NCBI GenBank assembly: GCA_037013495.1
Contig: CM072801.1
Location: forward strand, 103,919,816 to 103,983,815
DNA length: 64,000 nucleotides
Direction of reading: 5' to 3'
Source: Hippophae tibetana
Taxonomy: Eukaryota > Streptophyta > Magnoliopsida > Rosales > Elaeagnaceae
Shown: positions 50,430-62,179 of the stretch, piece after piece
How positions within the stretch are numbered: position 1 is the first letter of the stretch
Layout of the letters: every line of letters starts with the position of its first letter
Position numbers and translations under genes: made by a program
The notes under the pieces: model-generated
What the model was told of the DNA's origin: nothing
Seen by the model: the letters and a program-made list of their open reading frames with translations, nothing else
Databases searched by the model: none

Positions 50430-50438
50430 TATTTATAG
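50430..50438 (-). promoter_or_regulatory. LTR core promoter, TATA box
   Basis: The minus strand reads CTATAAATA followed by CCCCCCTTCCC, a canonical plant TATA box. Transcription would start about 30 bases on, near 50400, in a pyrimidine-rich tract. The same sequence is at 38820-38828 in the other LTR. Confidence 0.8.
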
Positions 50439-50515
50439 GTGAGGATGGAGAGAAAAAATGAGTAAAAAAATGTTAAAAAAATATTAAAAAATGTAAAAAC
50501 GCGTATTGGAATTGC

Positions 50516-50563
50516 TGATGTCATCAATGACGTCAGCATGACGTCACAGGGCGGCTGCACGTG
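50516..50563 (-). promoter_or_regulatory. Clustered bZIP-type sites upstream of the TATA box
   Basis: Within 48 bp lie TGATGTCATCA (50516-50526), TGACGTCA (50528-50535), TGACGTCA (50539-50546) and the G-box CACGTG (50558-50563). The two perfect palindromes start 11 bp apart, about one helical turn, and resemble as-1/ocs elements bound by TGA-type bZIP factors in stress responses. The cluster is about 80-125 bp upstream of the TATA box. Binding is inferred. Confidence 0.65.
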
Positions 50564-50730
50564 AAAAATGGGGCGAAAACGCGTTGGGCGCGCGGAGGGG
50601 GGCTGCTGGGGCGCTGCGCGCGCGTGAACAGTGCCAGCGCGCTGCGCTGCGCGCAGCTTGGCATACCAGCGCGCGCGGGCGCGCGCGGAATGGGGCGCTG
50701 GGCTGCGCGCACGGCTGGGCTGCGGCGCGC
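50558..50730. repeat. GC-rich, rearranged patch in the right LTR
   Basis: This 173-bp counterpart of 38949-39144 has the same flanks and shared modules in a different order, plus GGCATACCAGCGCGCGCGGG, which the left copy lacks. The left copy has an extra GGCTGGGCGCTGGGGC block. Open frames on both strands here are not genes. Confidence 0.85.
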
Positions 50731-51029
50731 AATTTCCGTCTTTTTGACATTTTTGACCTTTTCGACCCATTTCGTCCGATTTTTCCATGTTTGTTGACCT
50801 TTTCTCACTTATTTGTTGATATATTTGTGATGTATTGCTTCAAATATTCCTCTTTGAGTCTTTACATTGCGTTTTTAAGCCAAAATACCTGAAAAACAAT
50901 AAAAATACCCGTGATTCCGAAAAAGACAAATTTATATAAATATATGATAAAACATATAAATATATGTATTTTTAATCAATTAAGGTACATAAAATCATGG
51001 TTATTTTAGTGCTTTTTGAGCACTCATCA

Positions 51030-51034
51030 GTAAG
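51030..51034. other. Target-site duplication, right copy (GTAAG)
   Basis: GTAAG directly follows the LTR end TCATCA and is identical to 37410-37414. The satellite monomer continues in register from here. Confidence 0.97.
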
Positions 51035-52987
51035 CGATGGAATTTGGGTTCTAAAAAGTGGACAAATGAACTATTTTTTACTTTATGTTTTTGCAAATTG
51101 AAATGAGTTTTGATTTGATATTTTATAATAGTCGTTTTGATTTATGACTTAAAAGTTATAACAGTTTAAAGTTAGATCCTCAATAAATAATTTCTTTTTT
51201 TTTTAAATTACGAACTCCAGAAATTTTATTGTTTTTTTATTCAGGATCAAAGATCGGTTGAACGCCGAAAAAAAAGAAAAGGAAAATTATACATTGAATT
51301 TAAAGAAAAGTACGAAATGAAATGCAAATAAGAAAATTATGACAACAAAATCTAAAGAAAACAAAAGGCTTGTAGAAATATTTGTTTCTTTAATTGTTAT
51401 TTGGACCAAAAGAATACAAAAAACAATAAAATGGAAACGTTTAGTAAATCTAAAATTCAAAAAATAGATATATTAAGAGAGATATACTATTTTGGGCAAC
51501 CAAGGCTTCGATAGCAAATGATACGGATCTTTTATGCGGATCATTTTGGAAACCATGAAATCAAAGGAATGAGAAAGATTGAATTGCTAAGAAAATGGTT
51601 AATATGATCAAATTTGAACAATTAAGAACACGATTAGAAAACCACGCAAAAATGTGAGACCAAACTATTAGACGTCGGAAGGTAGTGTAAGCGATGGAAT
51701 TTGGGTTCTAAATAGTGGACAATTGAACTATTTTTTTTATGTTTTTGCAAATTGAAATGAGTTTAGATTGGATATTTTATAAGAGTCGTTTTGATGTATG
51801 ACTTAAAAGTTATAACAGTTTAAAGTTGGAACCTTAATAAATAATTTATTTTTTTTAAATTACGAACTCCAAAAATTTTGTTGTTTTTAATTCAGGATCA
51901 AAGATTTGTTGAACGCCGAAAAAAAAAGAAAAGGAAAATGATACGGTGAATTAAAAGAAAAGTACGAAATGAAATGCAAATAAGAAAATAATGACAACAA
52001 AATCTAAATAAAACAAAAGACTTGTAGAAATATTTGTTTCTTTAATTGTGATTGGTACCAAAAGAATGCAAAAAACAATAAAATGAAAACGTTTAGTAAT
52101 TCTAAAATTCAAAAAATAGATATATTAACATAGATATACTATTTTGGGCAACCAAGACTTCGATACCAAATGATACGGATCTTTTATGCGGACCATTTTG
52201 GAAACCATGAACTCAAAGGAATGAGAAAGATTGAATTGTTAATAAAATGGTTAATATAATCAAATTTGAACAATTAAGAACACGATTAGAAAACCACGCA
52301 AAAATGTGAGACCAAACTATTAGACGTCGGAAAGTAGTGTAAGCGATGGAATTTGGGTTCTTAAAAGTGGACAGATGAACTATTTTTTACTTTATGTTTT
52401 TGCAAATTGAAATGAGTTTTGATTTGATATTTTATAATAGTCGTTTTGATGTATGACTTAAAAGTTATAACAGTTTAAAGTTGGATCCTCAATAAATAAT
52501 TTCTTTTTTTTTTTAAATTACGAACTCCAGAAATTTTGTTGTTTTTTTATTCAGGATCAAAGATTGGTTGAACACCGAAAAAAAAGAAAAGGAAAATGAT
52601 ACATTGAATTAAAAGAAAAGTACCAAATGAAATGCAAATAAGAAAATTATGACAACAAAATCTAAAGAAAACAAAAGGCTTGTAGAAATATTTGTTTCTT
52701 TAATTGTGATTTGGACCAAAAGAATGCAAAAAACAATAAAATGGAAACGTTTAGTAAATCTAAAATTCAAAAAATAGATATATTAAGAGAGATATACTAT
52801 TTTGGGCAACCAAGGCTACGATACCAGATGATACAGATCTTTTATGCGGACCATTTTGGAAACCATGAACTCAAAGGAATGAGAAAGATTGAATTGCTAA
52901 GAACATGGTTAATATAATCAAATTTGAACAATTAAGAACACGATTAGAAAACCACGCAAAAATGTGAGACAAAACTATTAGACGTCG

Positions 52988-55900
52988 GAAGGTAGTGTAA
53001 GCGATGGAATTTGGGTTCTAAAAAGTGGACAACTGAACTATTTTTTACTTTATGTTTTTGCTAATTGAAATGAGTTTAGATTTGATATTTTATAATAGTC
53101 GTTTTGATGTATGACTTAAAAGTTATAATAGTTTAAAGTTGGAACCTCAATAAATAATTTCTTTTTTTTTTAAATACGAACTCCAGAAATTTTGTTGTTT
53201 TTTTTATTCACGATCAAAGATTGGTTGAATGCTGAAAAAAAAGAAAAGGAAAATGATACATTGAATTAAAAGAAATGTACGAAATGAAATGCAAATAAGA
53301 AAATTATGACAACAAAATCTATATAAAACAAAAGACTTGTAGAAATATTTGTTTCTTTAATTGTGATTTGGACCAAAAGAATGCAAAAAACAATAAAATG
53401 GAAACATTTTGTAATTCTAAAATTCAAAAAATAGATATATTAAGAGAGATATACTATTTTGGGCAACCAAGACTTCGATAACAAATGATACGGATCTTTT
53501 ATGCGGACCATTTTGGAAACCATGAACTAAAAGGAATGAGAAAGATTGAATTGCTAAGAAAATGGTTAATATAATCAAATTTGAAGAATTAAGAACACGA
53601 TTAGAAAACCACGCAAAAATGTGAGACGAAACTATTAGACGTCGGAAAGTAGTGTAAGCGATGGAATTTGGGTTCTAAAAAGTGGACAAATGAACTATTT
53701 TTTACTTTATGTTTTTGCAAATTGAAATGAGTTTAGATTTGATATTTTATAATAGTCGTTTTGATTTATGACTTAAAAGTTATAATAGTTTAAAGTTGGA
53801 TCCTCAATAAATAATTTCTTTTTTTTTTAATTACGAACTCCAGAAATTTTATTGTTTTTTTATTCAGGATCAAAGATCGGTTGAACGCCGAAAAAAAAAG
53901 AAAAGGAAAATGATACATTGAATTTAAAGAAAAGTACGAAATAAAATGCAAATAAGAAAATTATGACAACAAAATCTAAAGAAAACAAAAGGCTTGTAGA
54001 AATATTTGTTTCTTTAATTGTTATTTGGACCAAAAGAATGCAAAAAACAATAAAACGGAAAGATTTTGTAATTCTAAAATTCAAAAAATAGATATATTAA
54101 GAGAGATATACTATTTTGGGCAACCAAGGCTTCGATACCAAATGATACGGATCTTTTATGCGGATCATTTTGGAAACCATGAAATCAAAGGAATGAGAAA
54201 GATTGAATTGCTAAGAAAATGGTTAATATAATCAAATTTGAAGAATTAAGAACACGATTAGAAAACCACGCAAAAATGTGAGACCAAACTATTAGACGTC
54301 GGAAAGTAGTTTAAGCGATGGAATTTGGGTTCTAAAAAGTGGACAAATGAACTATTTTTTACTTTATGTTTTTGCAAATTGAAATGAGTTTTGATTTGAT
54401 ATTTTATAATAGTCGTTTTGATTTATGACTTAAAAGTTAAAACAGTTTAAAGTTGGATCCTCAATAAATAATTTCTTTTTTTTTTAATTACGAACTCCAG
54501 AAATTTTATTGTTTTTTTATTTAGGATCAAAGATCGGTTGAACGCCGAAAAAAAAGAAAAGGAAAATTATACATTGAATTTAAAGAAAAGTACGAAATGA
54601 AATGCAAATAAGAAAATTATGACAACAAAATCTAAAGAAAACAAAAGACTTGTAGAAATATTTGTTTCTTTAATTGTGATTGGTACCAAAAGAATGCAAA
54701 AAACAATAAAATGAAAACGTTTAGTAATTCTAAAATTCCAAAAATAGATATATTAACATAGATATACTATTTTGGGCAACCAAGACTTCGATACCAAATG
54801 ATACGGATCTTTTATGCGGACCATTTTGGAAACCATGAACTCAAAGGAATGAGAAAGATTGAATTGTTAAGAAAATGGTTAATATAATCAAATTTGAACA
54901 ATTAAGAACACGATTAGAAAACCACGCAAAAATGTGAGACCAAACTATTATACGTCGGAAAGTAGTGTAAGCGATGGAATTTGGGTTCTAAAAAGTGGAC
55001 AGATGAACTATTTTTTACTTTATGTTTTTGCAAATTGAAATGAGTTTTGATTTGATATTTTATAATAGTCGTTTTGATGTATGACTTAAAAGTTATAACA
55101 GTTTAAAGTTGGATCCTCAATAAATAATTTCTTTTTTTTTTAAATTACGAACTCCAGAAATTTTGTTGTTTTTTTATTCAGGATCAAAGATTGGTTGAAC
55201 GCCGAAAAAAAAGAAAAGGAAAATGATACATTGAATTAAAAGAAAAGTACCAAATGAAATGCAAATAAGAAAATTATGACAACAAAATCTAAAGAAAACA
55301 AAAGGCTTGTAGAAATATTTGTTTCTTTAATTGTGATTTGGACCAAAAGAATGCAAAAAACAATAAAATGGAAACGTTTAGTAAATCTAAAATTCAAAAA
55401 ATAGATATATTAAGAGAGATATACTATTTTGGGCAACCAAGGCTACGATACCAGATGATACAGATATTTTATGCGGACCATTTTGGAAACCATGAACTCA
55501 ACGGAATGAGAAAGATTGAATTGCTAAGAACATGGTTAATATAATCAAATTTGAACAATTAAGAACACGATTAGAAAACCACGCAAAAATGTGAGACAAA
55601 ACTATTAGATGTCGGAAGGTAGTGTAAGCGATGGAATTTGGGTTCTAAAAAGTGGACAACTGAACTATTTTTTACTTTATGTTTTTGCTAATTGAAATGA
55701 GTTTAGATTTGATATTTTATAATAGTCGTTTTGATGTATGACTTAAAAGTTATAATAGTTTAAAGTTGGAACCTCAATAAATAATTTCTTTTTTTTTTAA
55801 ATACGAACTCCAGAAATTTTGTTGTTTTTTTTATTCACGATCAAAGATTGGTTGAATGCTGAAAAAAAAGAAAAGGAAAATGATACATTGAATTAAAAGA

Positions 55901-58241
55901 AATGTACGAAATGAAATGCAAATAAGAAAATTATGACAACAAAATCTATATAAAACAAAAGACTTGTAGAAATATTTGTTTCTTTAATTGTGATTTGGAC
56001 CAAAAGAATGCAAAAAACAATAAAATGGAAACATTTTGTAATTCTAAAATTCAAAAAATAGATATATTAAGAGAGATATACTATTTTGGGCAACCAAGAC
56101 TTCGATAGCAAATGATACGGATCTTTTATGCGGACCATTTTGGAAACCATGAACTAAAAGGAATGAGAAAGATTGAATTGCTAAGAAAATGGTTAATATA
56201 ATCAAATTTGAAGAATTAAGAACACGATTAGAAAACCACGCAAAAATGTGAGACGAAACTATTAGACGTCGGAAAGTAGTGTAAGCGATGGAATTTGGGT
56301 TCTAAAAAGTGGACAAATGAACTATTTTTTACTTTATGTTTTTGCAAATTGAAATGAGTTTAGATTTGATATTTTATAATAGTCGTTTTGATTTATGACT
56401 TAAAAGTTATAATAGTTTAAAGTTGGATCCTCAATAAATAATTTCTTTTTTTTTTAATTACGAACTCCAGAAATTTTATTGTTTTTTTATTCAGGATCAA
56501 AGATCGGTTGAACGCCGAAAAAAAAAGAAAAGGAAAATGATACATTGAATTTAAAGAAAAGTACGAAATAAAATGCAAATAAGAAAATTATGACAACAAA
56601 ATCTAAAGAAAACAAAAGGCTTGTAGAAATATTTGTTTCTTTAATTGTTATTTGGACCAAAAGAATGCAAAAAACAATAAAACGGAAAGATTTTGTAATT
56701 CTAAAATTCAAAAAATAGATATATTAAGAGAGATATACTATTTTGGGCAACCAAGGCTTCGATACCAAATGATACGGATCTTTTATGCGGATCATTTTGG
56801 AAACCATGAAATCAAAGGAATGAGAAAGATTGAATTGCTAAGAAAATGGTTAATATAATCAAATTTGAAGAATTAAGAACACGATTAGAAAACCACGCAA
56901 AAATGTGAGACCAAACTATTAGACGTCGGAAAGTAGTTTAAGCGATGGAATTTGGGTTCTAAAAAGTGGACAAATGAACTATTTTTTACTTTATGTTTTT
57001 GCAAATTGAAATGAGTTTTGATTTGATATTTTATAATAGTCGTTTTGATTTATGACTTAAAAGTTATAACAGTTTAAAGTTGGATCCTCAATAAATAATT
57101 TCTTTTTTTTTTAATTACGAACTCCAGAAATTTTATTGTTTTTTTATTTAGGATCAAAGATCGGTTGAACGCCGAAAAAAAAGAAAAGGAAAATTATACA
57201 TTGAATTTAAAGAAAAGTACGAAATGAAATGCAAATAAGAAAATTATGACAACAAAATCTAAAGAAAACAAAAGACTTGTAGAAATATTTGTTTCTTTAA
57301 TTGTGATTGGTACCAAAAGAATGCAAAAAACAATAAAATGAAAACGTTTAGTAATTCTAAAATTCCAAAAATAGATATATTAACATAGATATACTATTTT
57401 GGGCAACCAAGACTTCGATACCAAATGATACGGATCTTTTATGCGGACCATTTTGGAAACCATGAACTCAAAGGAATGAGAAAGATTGAATTGTTAAGAA
57501 AATGGTTAATATAATCAAATTTGAACAATTAAGAACACGATTAGAAAACCACGCAAAAATGTGAGACCAAACTATTATACGTCGGAAAGTAGTGTAAGCG
57601 ATGGAATTTGGGTTCTAAAAAGTGGACAGATGAACTATTTTTTACTTTATGTTTTTGCAAATTGAAATGAGTTTTGATTTGATATTTTATAATAGTCGTT
57701 TTGATGTATGACTTAAAAGTTATAACAGTTTAAAGTTGGATCCTCAATAAATAATTTCTTTTTTTTTTAAATTACGAACTCCAGAAATTTTGTTGTTTGT
57801 TTATTCAGGATCAAAGATCGGTTGAACGCCGAAAAAAAAGAAAAGGAAAATGATACATTGAATTTAAAGAAAAGTACGAAATGAAATGCAAATAAGAAAA
57901 TTATGACAACAAAATCTAAAGAAAACAAAAGGCTTGTAGAAATATTTGTTTCTTTAATTGTTATTTGGACCAAAAGAATGCAAAAAACAATAAAATGGAA
58001 ACGTTTAGTAAATCTAAAATTCACAAAATAGATATATTAAGAGAGATATACTATTTTGGGCAACCAAGGCTACGATACCAGATGATACAGATCTTTTATG
58101 CGGACCATTTTGGAAACCATGAACTCAAAGGAATGAGAAAGATTGAATTGCTAAGAACATGGTTAATATAATCAAATTTGAACAATTAAGAACACGATTA
58201 GAAAACCACGCAAAAATGTGAGACAAAACTATTAGACGTCG
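52988..58241. repeat. 4-monomer higher-order repeat (2.627 kb), two adjacent copies
   Basis: Monomers 52988, 53645, 54302 and 54958 recur at 55615, 56272, 56929 and 57585. Private marks shared at the 2627-bp offset are ACGGAAAGATTTTG (54055 and 56682), GTAGTTTAAGCG (54306 and 56933), AATTCCAAAAATAG (54727 and 57360) and ATACGTCGG before the fourth junction. Its monomer order differs from the 4-mer near the left end, so it arose separately. Confidence 0.9.
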
Positions 58242-61200
58242 GAAGGTAGTGTAAGCGATGGAATTTGGGTTCTAAAAAGTGGACAACTGAACTATTTTTT
58301 ACTTTATGTTTTTGCTAATTGAAATGAGTTTAGATTTGATATTTTATAATAGTCGTGTTGATGTATGACTTAAAAGTTATAATAGTTTAAAGTTGGAACC
58401 TCAATAAATAATTTCTTTTTTTTTTAAATACGAACTCCAGAAATTTTGTTGTTTTTTTTATTCACGATCAAAGATTGGTTGAATGCTGAAAAAAAAGAAA
58501 AGGAAAATGATACATTGAATTAAAAGAAATGTACGAAATGAAATGCAAATAAGAAAATTATGACAACAAAATCTATATAAAACAAAAGACTTGTAGAAAT
58601 ATTTGTTTCTTTAATTGTGATTTGGACCAAAAGAATGCAAAAAACAATAAAATGGAAACATTTTGTAATTCTAAAATTCAAAAAATAGATATATTAAGAG
58701 AGATATACTATTTTGGGCAACCAAGACTTCGATAGCAAATGATACGGATCTTTTATGCGGACCATTTTGGAAACCATGAACTAAAAGGAATGAGAAAGAT
58801 TGAATTGCTAAGAAAATGGTTAATATAATCAAATTTGAAGAATTAAGAACACGATTAGAAAACCACGCAAAAATGTGAGACGAAACTATTAGACGTCGGA
58901 AAGTAGTGTAAGCGATGGAATTTGGGTTCTAAAAAGTGGACAAATGAACTATTTTTTACTTTATGTTTTTGCAAATTGAAATGAGTTTAGATTTGATATT
59001 TTATAATAGTCGTTTTGATTTATGACTTAAAAGTTATAATAGTTTAAAGTTGGATCCTCAATAAATAATTTCTTTTTTTTTTAATTACGAACTCCAGAAA
59101 TTTTATTGTTTTTTTATTTAGGATCAAAGATCGGTTGAACGCCGAAAAAAAAGAAAAGGAAAATGATACATTGAATTTAAAGAAAAGTACGAAATGAAAT
59201 GCAAATAAGAAAATTATGACAACAAAATCTAAAGAAAACAAAAGGCTTGTAGAAATATTTGTTTCTTTAATTGTTATTTGGACCAAAAGAATGCAAAAAA
59301 CAATAAAATATAAACGTTTAGTAAATCTAAAATTCACAAAATAGATATATTAAGAGAGATATACTATTTTGGGCAACCAAGGCTACGATACCAGATGATA
59401 CAGATCTTTTATGCGGACCATTTTGGAAACCATGAACTCAAAGGAATGAGAAAGATTGAATTGCTAAGAACATGGTTAATATAAATCAAATTTGAACAAT
59501 TAAGAACACGATTAGAAAACCACGCAAAAATGTGAGACAAAACTATTAGACGTCGGAAGGTAGTGTAAGCGATGGAATTTGGGTTCTAAAAAGTGGACAA
59601 CTGAACTATTTTTTACTTTATGTTTTTGCTAATTGAAATGAGTTTAGATTTGATATTTTATAATAGTCGTTTTGATGTATGACTTAAAAGTTATAATAGT
59701 TTAAAGTTGGAACCTCAATAAATAATTTCTTTTTTTTTTAAATACGAACTCCAGAAATTTTGTTGTTTTTTTTATTCACGATCATAGATTGGTTGAATGC
59801 TGAAAAAAAGAAAAGGAAAATGATACATTGAATTAAAAGAAATGTACGAAATGAAATGCAAATAAGAAAATTATGACAACAAAATCTATATAAAACAAAA
59901 GACTTGTAGAAATATTTGTTTCTTTAATTGTGATTTGGACCAAAAGAATGCAAAAAACAATAAAATGGAAACATTTTGTAATTCTAAAATTCAAAAAATA
60001 GATATATTAAGAGAGATATACTATTTTGGGCAACCAAGACTTCGATAGCAAATGATACGGATCTTTTATGCGGACCATTTTGGAAACCATGAACTAAAAG
60101 GAATGAGAAAGATTGAATTGCTAAGAAAATGGTTAATATAATCAAATTTGAAGAATTAAGAACACGATTAGAAAACCACGCAAAAATTTGAGACGAAACT
60201 ATTAGACGTCGGAAAGTAGTGTAAGCGATGGAATTTGGGTTCTAAAAAGTGGACAAATGAACTATTTTTTACTTTATGTTTTTTCAAATTGAAATGAGTT
60301 TCGATTTGATATTTTATAATAGTCGTTTTGATTTATGACTTAAAAGTTATAACAGTTTAAAGTTGGATCCTCAATAAATAATTTCTTTTTTTTTTAATTA
60401 CGAACTCCAGAAATTTTATTGTTTTTTTATTTAGGATCAAAGATCGGTTGAACGCCGAAAAAAAAGAAAAGGAAAATGATACATTGAATTTAAAGAAAAG
60501 TACGAAATGAAATGCAAATAAGAAAATTATGACAACAAAATCTAAAGAAAACAAAAGGCTTGTAGAAATATTTGTTTCTTTAATTGTTATTTGGACCAAA
60601 AGAATGCAAAAAACAATAAAATATAAACGTTTAGTAAATCTAAAATTCACAAAATAGATATATTAAGAGAGATATACTATTTTGGGCAACCAAGGCTACG
60701 ATACCAGATGATACAGATCTTTTATGCGGACCATTTTGGAAACCATGAACTCAAAGGAATGAGAAAGATTGAATTGCTAAGAACATGGTTAATATAAATC
60801 AAATTTGAACAATTAAGAACACGATTAGAAAACCACGCAAAAATGTGAGACAAAACTATTAGACGTCGGAAGGTAGTGTAAGCGATGGAATTTGGGTTCT
60901 AAAAAGTGGACAACTGAACTATTTTTTACTTTATGTTTTTGCTAATTGAAATGAGTTTAGATTTGATATTTTATAATAGTCGTTTTGATGTATGACTTAA
61001 AAGTTATAATAGTTTAAAGTTGGAACCTCAATAAATAATTTCTTTTTTTTTTAAATACGAACTCCAGAAATTTTGTTGTTTTTTTTATTCACGATCATAG
61101 ATTGGTTGAATGCTGAAAAAAAGAAAAGGAAAATGATACATTGAATTAAAAGAAATGTACGAAATGAAATGCAAATAAGAAAATTATGACAACAAAATCT

Positions 61201-62179
61201 ATATAAAACAAAAGACTTGTAGAAATATTTGTTTCTTTAATTGTGATTTGGACCAAAAGAATGCAAAAAACAATAAAATGGAAACATTTTGTAATTCTAA
61301 AATTCAAAAAATAGATATATTAAGAGAGATATACTATTTTGGGCAACCAAGACTTCGATAGCAAATGATACGGATCTTTTATGCGGACCATTTTGGAAAC
61401 CATGAACTAAAAGGAATGAGAAAGATTGAATTGCTAAGAAAATGGTTAATATAATCAAATTTGAAGAATTAAGAACACGATTAGAAAACCACGCAAAAAT
61501 TTGAGACGAAACTATTAGACGTCGGAAAGTAGTGTAAGCGATGGAATTTGGGTTCTAAAAAGTGGACAAATGAACTATTTTTTACTTTATGTTTTTTCAA
61601 ATTGAAATGAGTTTCGATTTGATATTTTATAATAGTCGTTTTGATTTATGACTTAAAAGTTATAACAGTTTAAAGTTGGATCCTCAATAAATAATTTCTT
61701 TTTTTTTAATTACGAACTCCAGAAATTTTATTGTTTTTTTATTCAGGATCAAAGAACGGTTGAACGCCGAAAAAAAAGAAAAGGAAAATGATACATTGAA
61801 TTTAAAGAAAAGTACGAAATGATATGCAAATAAGAAAATTATGACAACAAAATCTAAAGAAAACAAAAGGCTTGTAGAAATATTTGTTTCTTTAATTGTA
61901 ATTTGGACCAAAAGAATGCAAAAAACAATAAAATGGAAACGTTTAGTAAATCTAAAATTCACAAAATAGATATATTAAGAGAGATATACTATTTTGGGCA
62001 ACCAAGGCTTCGATACCAAATGATACGGATCTTTTATGCGGATCATTTTGGAAACCATGAAATCAAAGGAATGAGAAAGATTGAATTGCTAAGAAAATGG
62101 TTAATATAATCAAATTTGAAGAATTAAGAACACGATTAGAAAACCACGCAAAAATGTGAGACCAAACTATTAGACGTCG
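58242..62179. repeat. 2-monomer higher-order repeat (about 1.313 kb), three units
   Basis: Units start at 58242, 59556 and 60869. Marks shared by neighbouring units are ATATAAACG, an extra A in AATATAAATCAAATTTG (59477 and 60791), AAATTTGAGACG (60184 and 61498) and GTTTTTTCAAATTG. The second and third units are almost identical and the first is more diverged, so growth by single-unit duplication is likely. Confidence 0.88.

Larger units (their letters stand above)
37415..51029 (-). mobile_element. Complete Ty3/gypsy LTR retrotransposon, Athila-like, with two gag genes
   Basis: Two direct LTRs of 2029 and 2005 bp, with ends TGATGA and TCATCA, bound a 9581-bp interior. In transcript order (minus strand) it carries a tRNA-Asp primer-binding site, a leader, a stand-alone gag, a gag-pro-RT-RNaseH-integrase ORF, a 1.9-kb non-coding tail and a G-rich polypurine tract. 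The order RT-RNaseH-integrase identifies Ty3/gypsy. The tRNA-Asp primer, DLGA protease, FMDDFSVFG reverse transcriptase signature and absence of a chromodomain point to the Athila branch. There is no env-like ORF, which many Athila members have between pol and the 3' LTR. Both ORFs are open and the LTRs nearly identical, so the insertion is young and possibly still competent. The duplicated gag is unusual. Clade assignment is from recognised motifs, not a tree. Confidence 0.95.
49025..51029 (-). repeat. 5' LTR of the retrotransposon (right copy)
   Basis: This 2005-bp LTR starts TGATGA and ends TCATCA, and is near-identical to 37415-39443. It is the promoter-bearing copy. In transcript order U3 runs from 51029 to about 50400 and includes the GC-rich patch (50558-50730), G-box, two TGACGTCA sites and the TATA box. 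R plus U5 run from about 50400 to 49025 and hold the CCACCTTTGGTGG stem-loops. The 24-bp length difference from the other LTR comes from the GC-rich patch (23 bp) and a single G. Confidence 0.97.
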
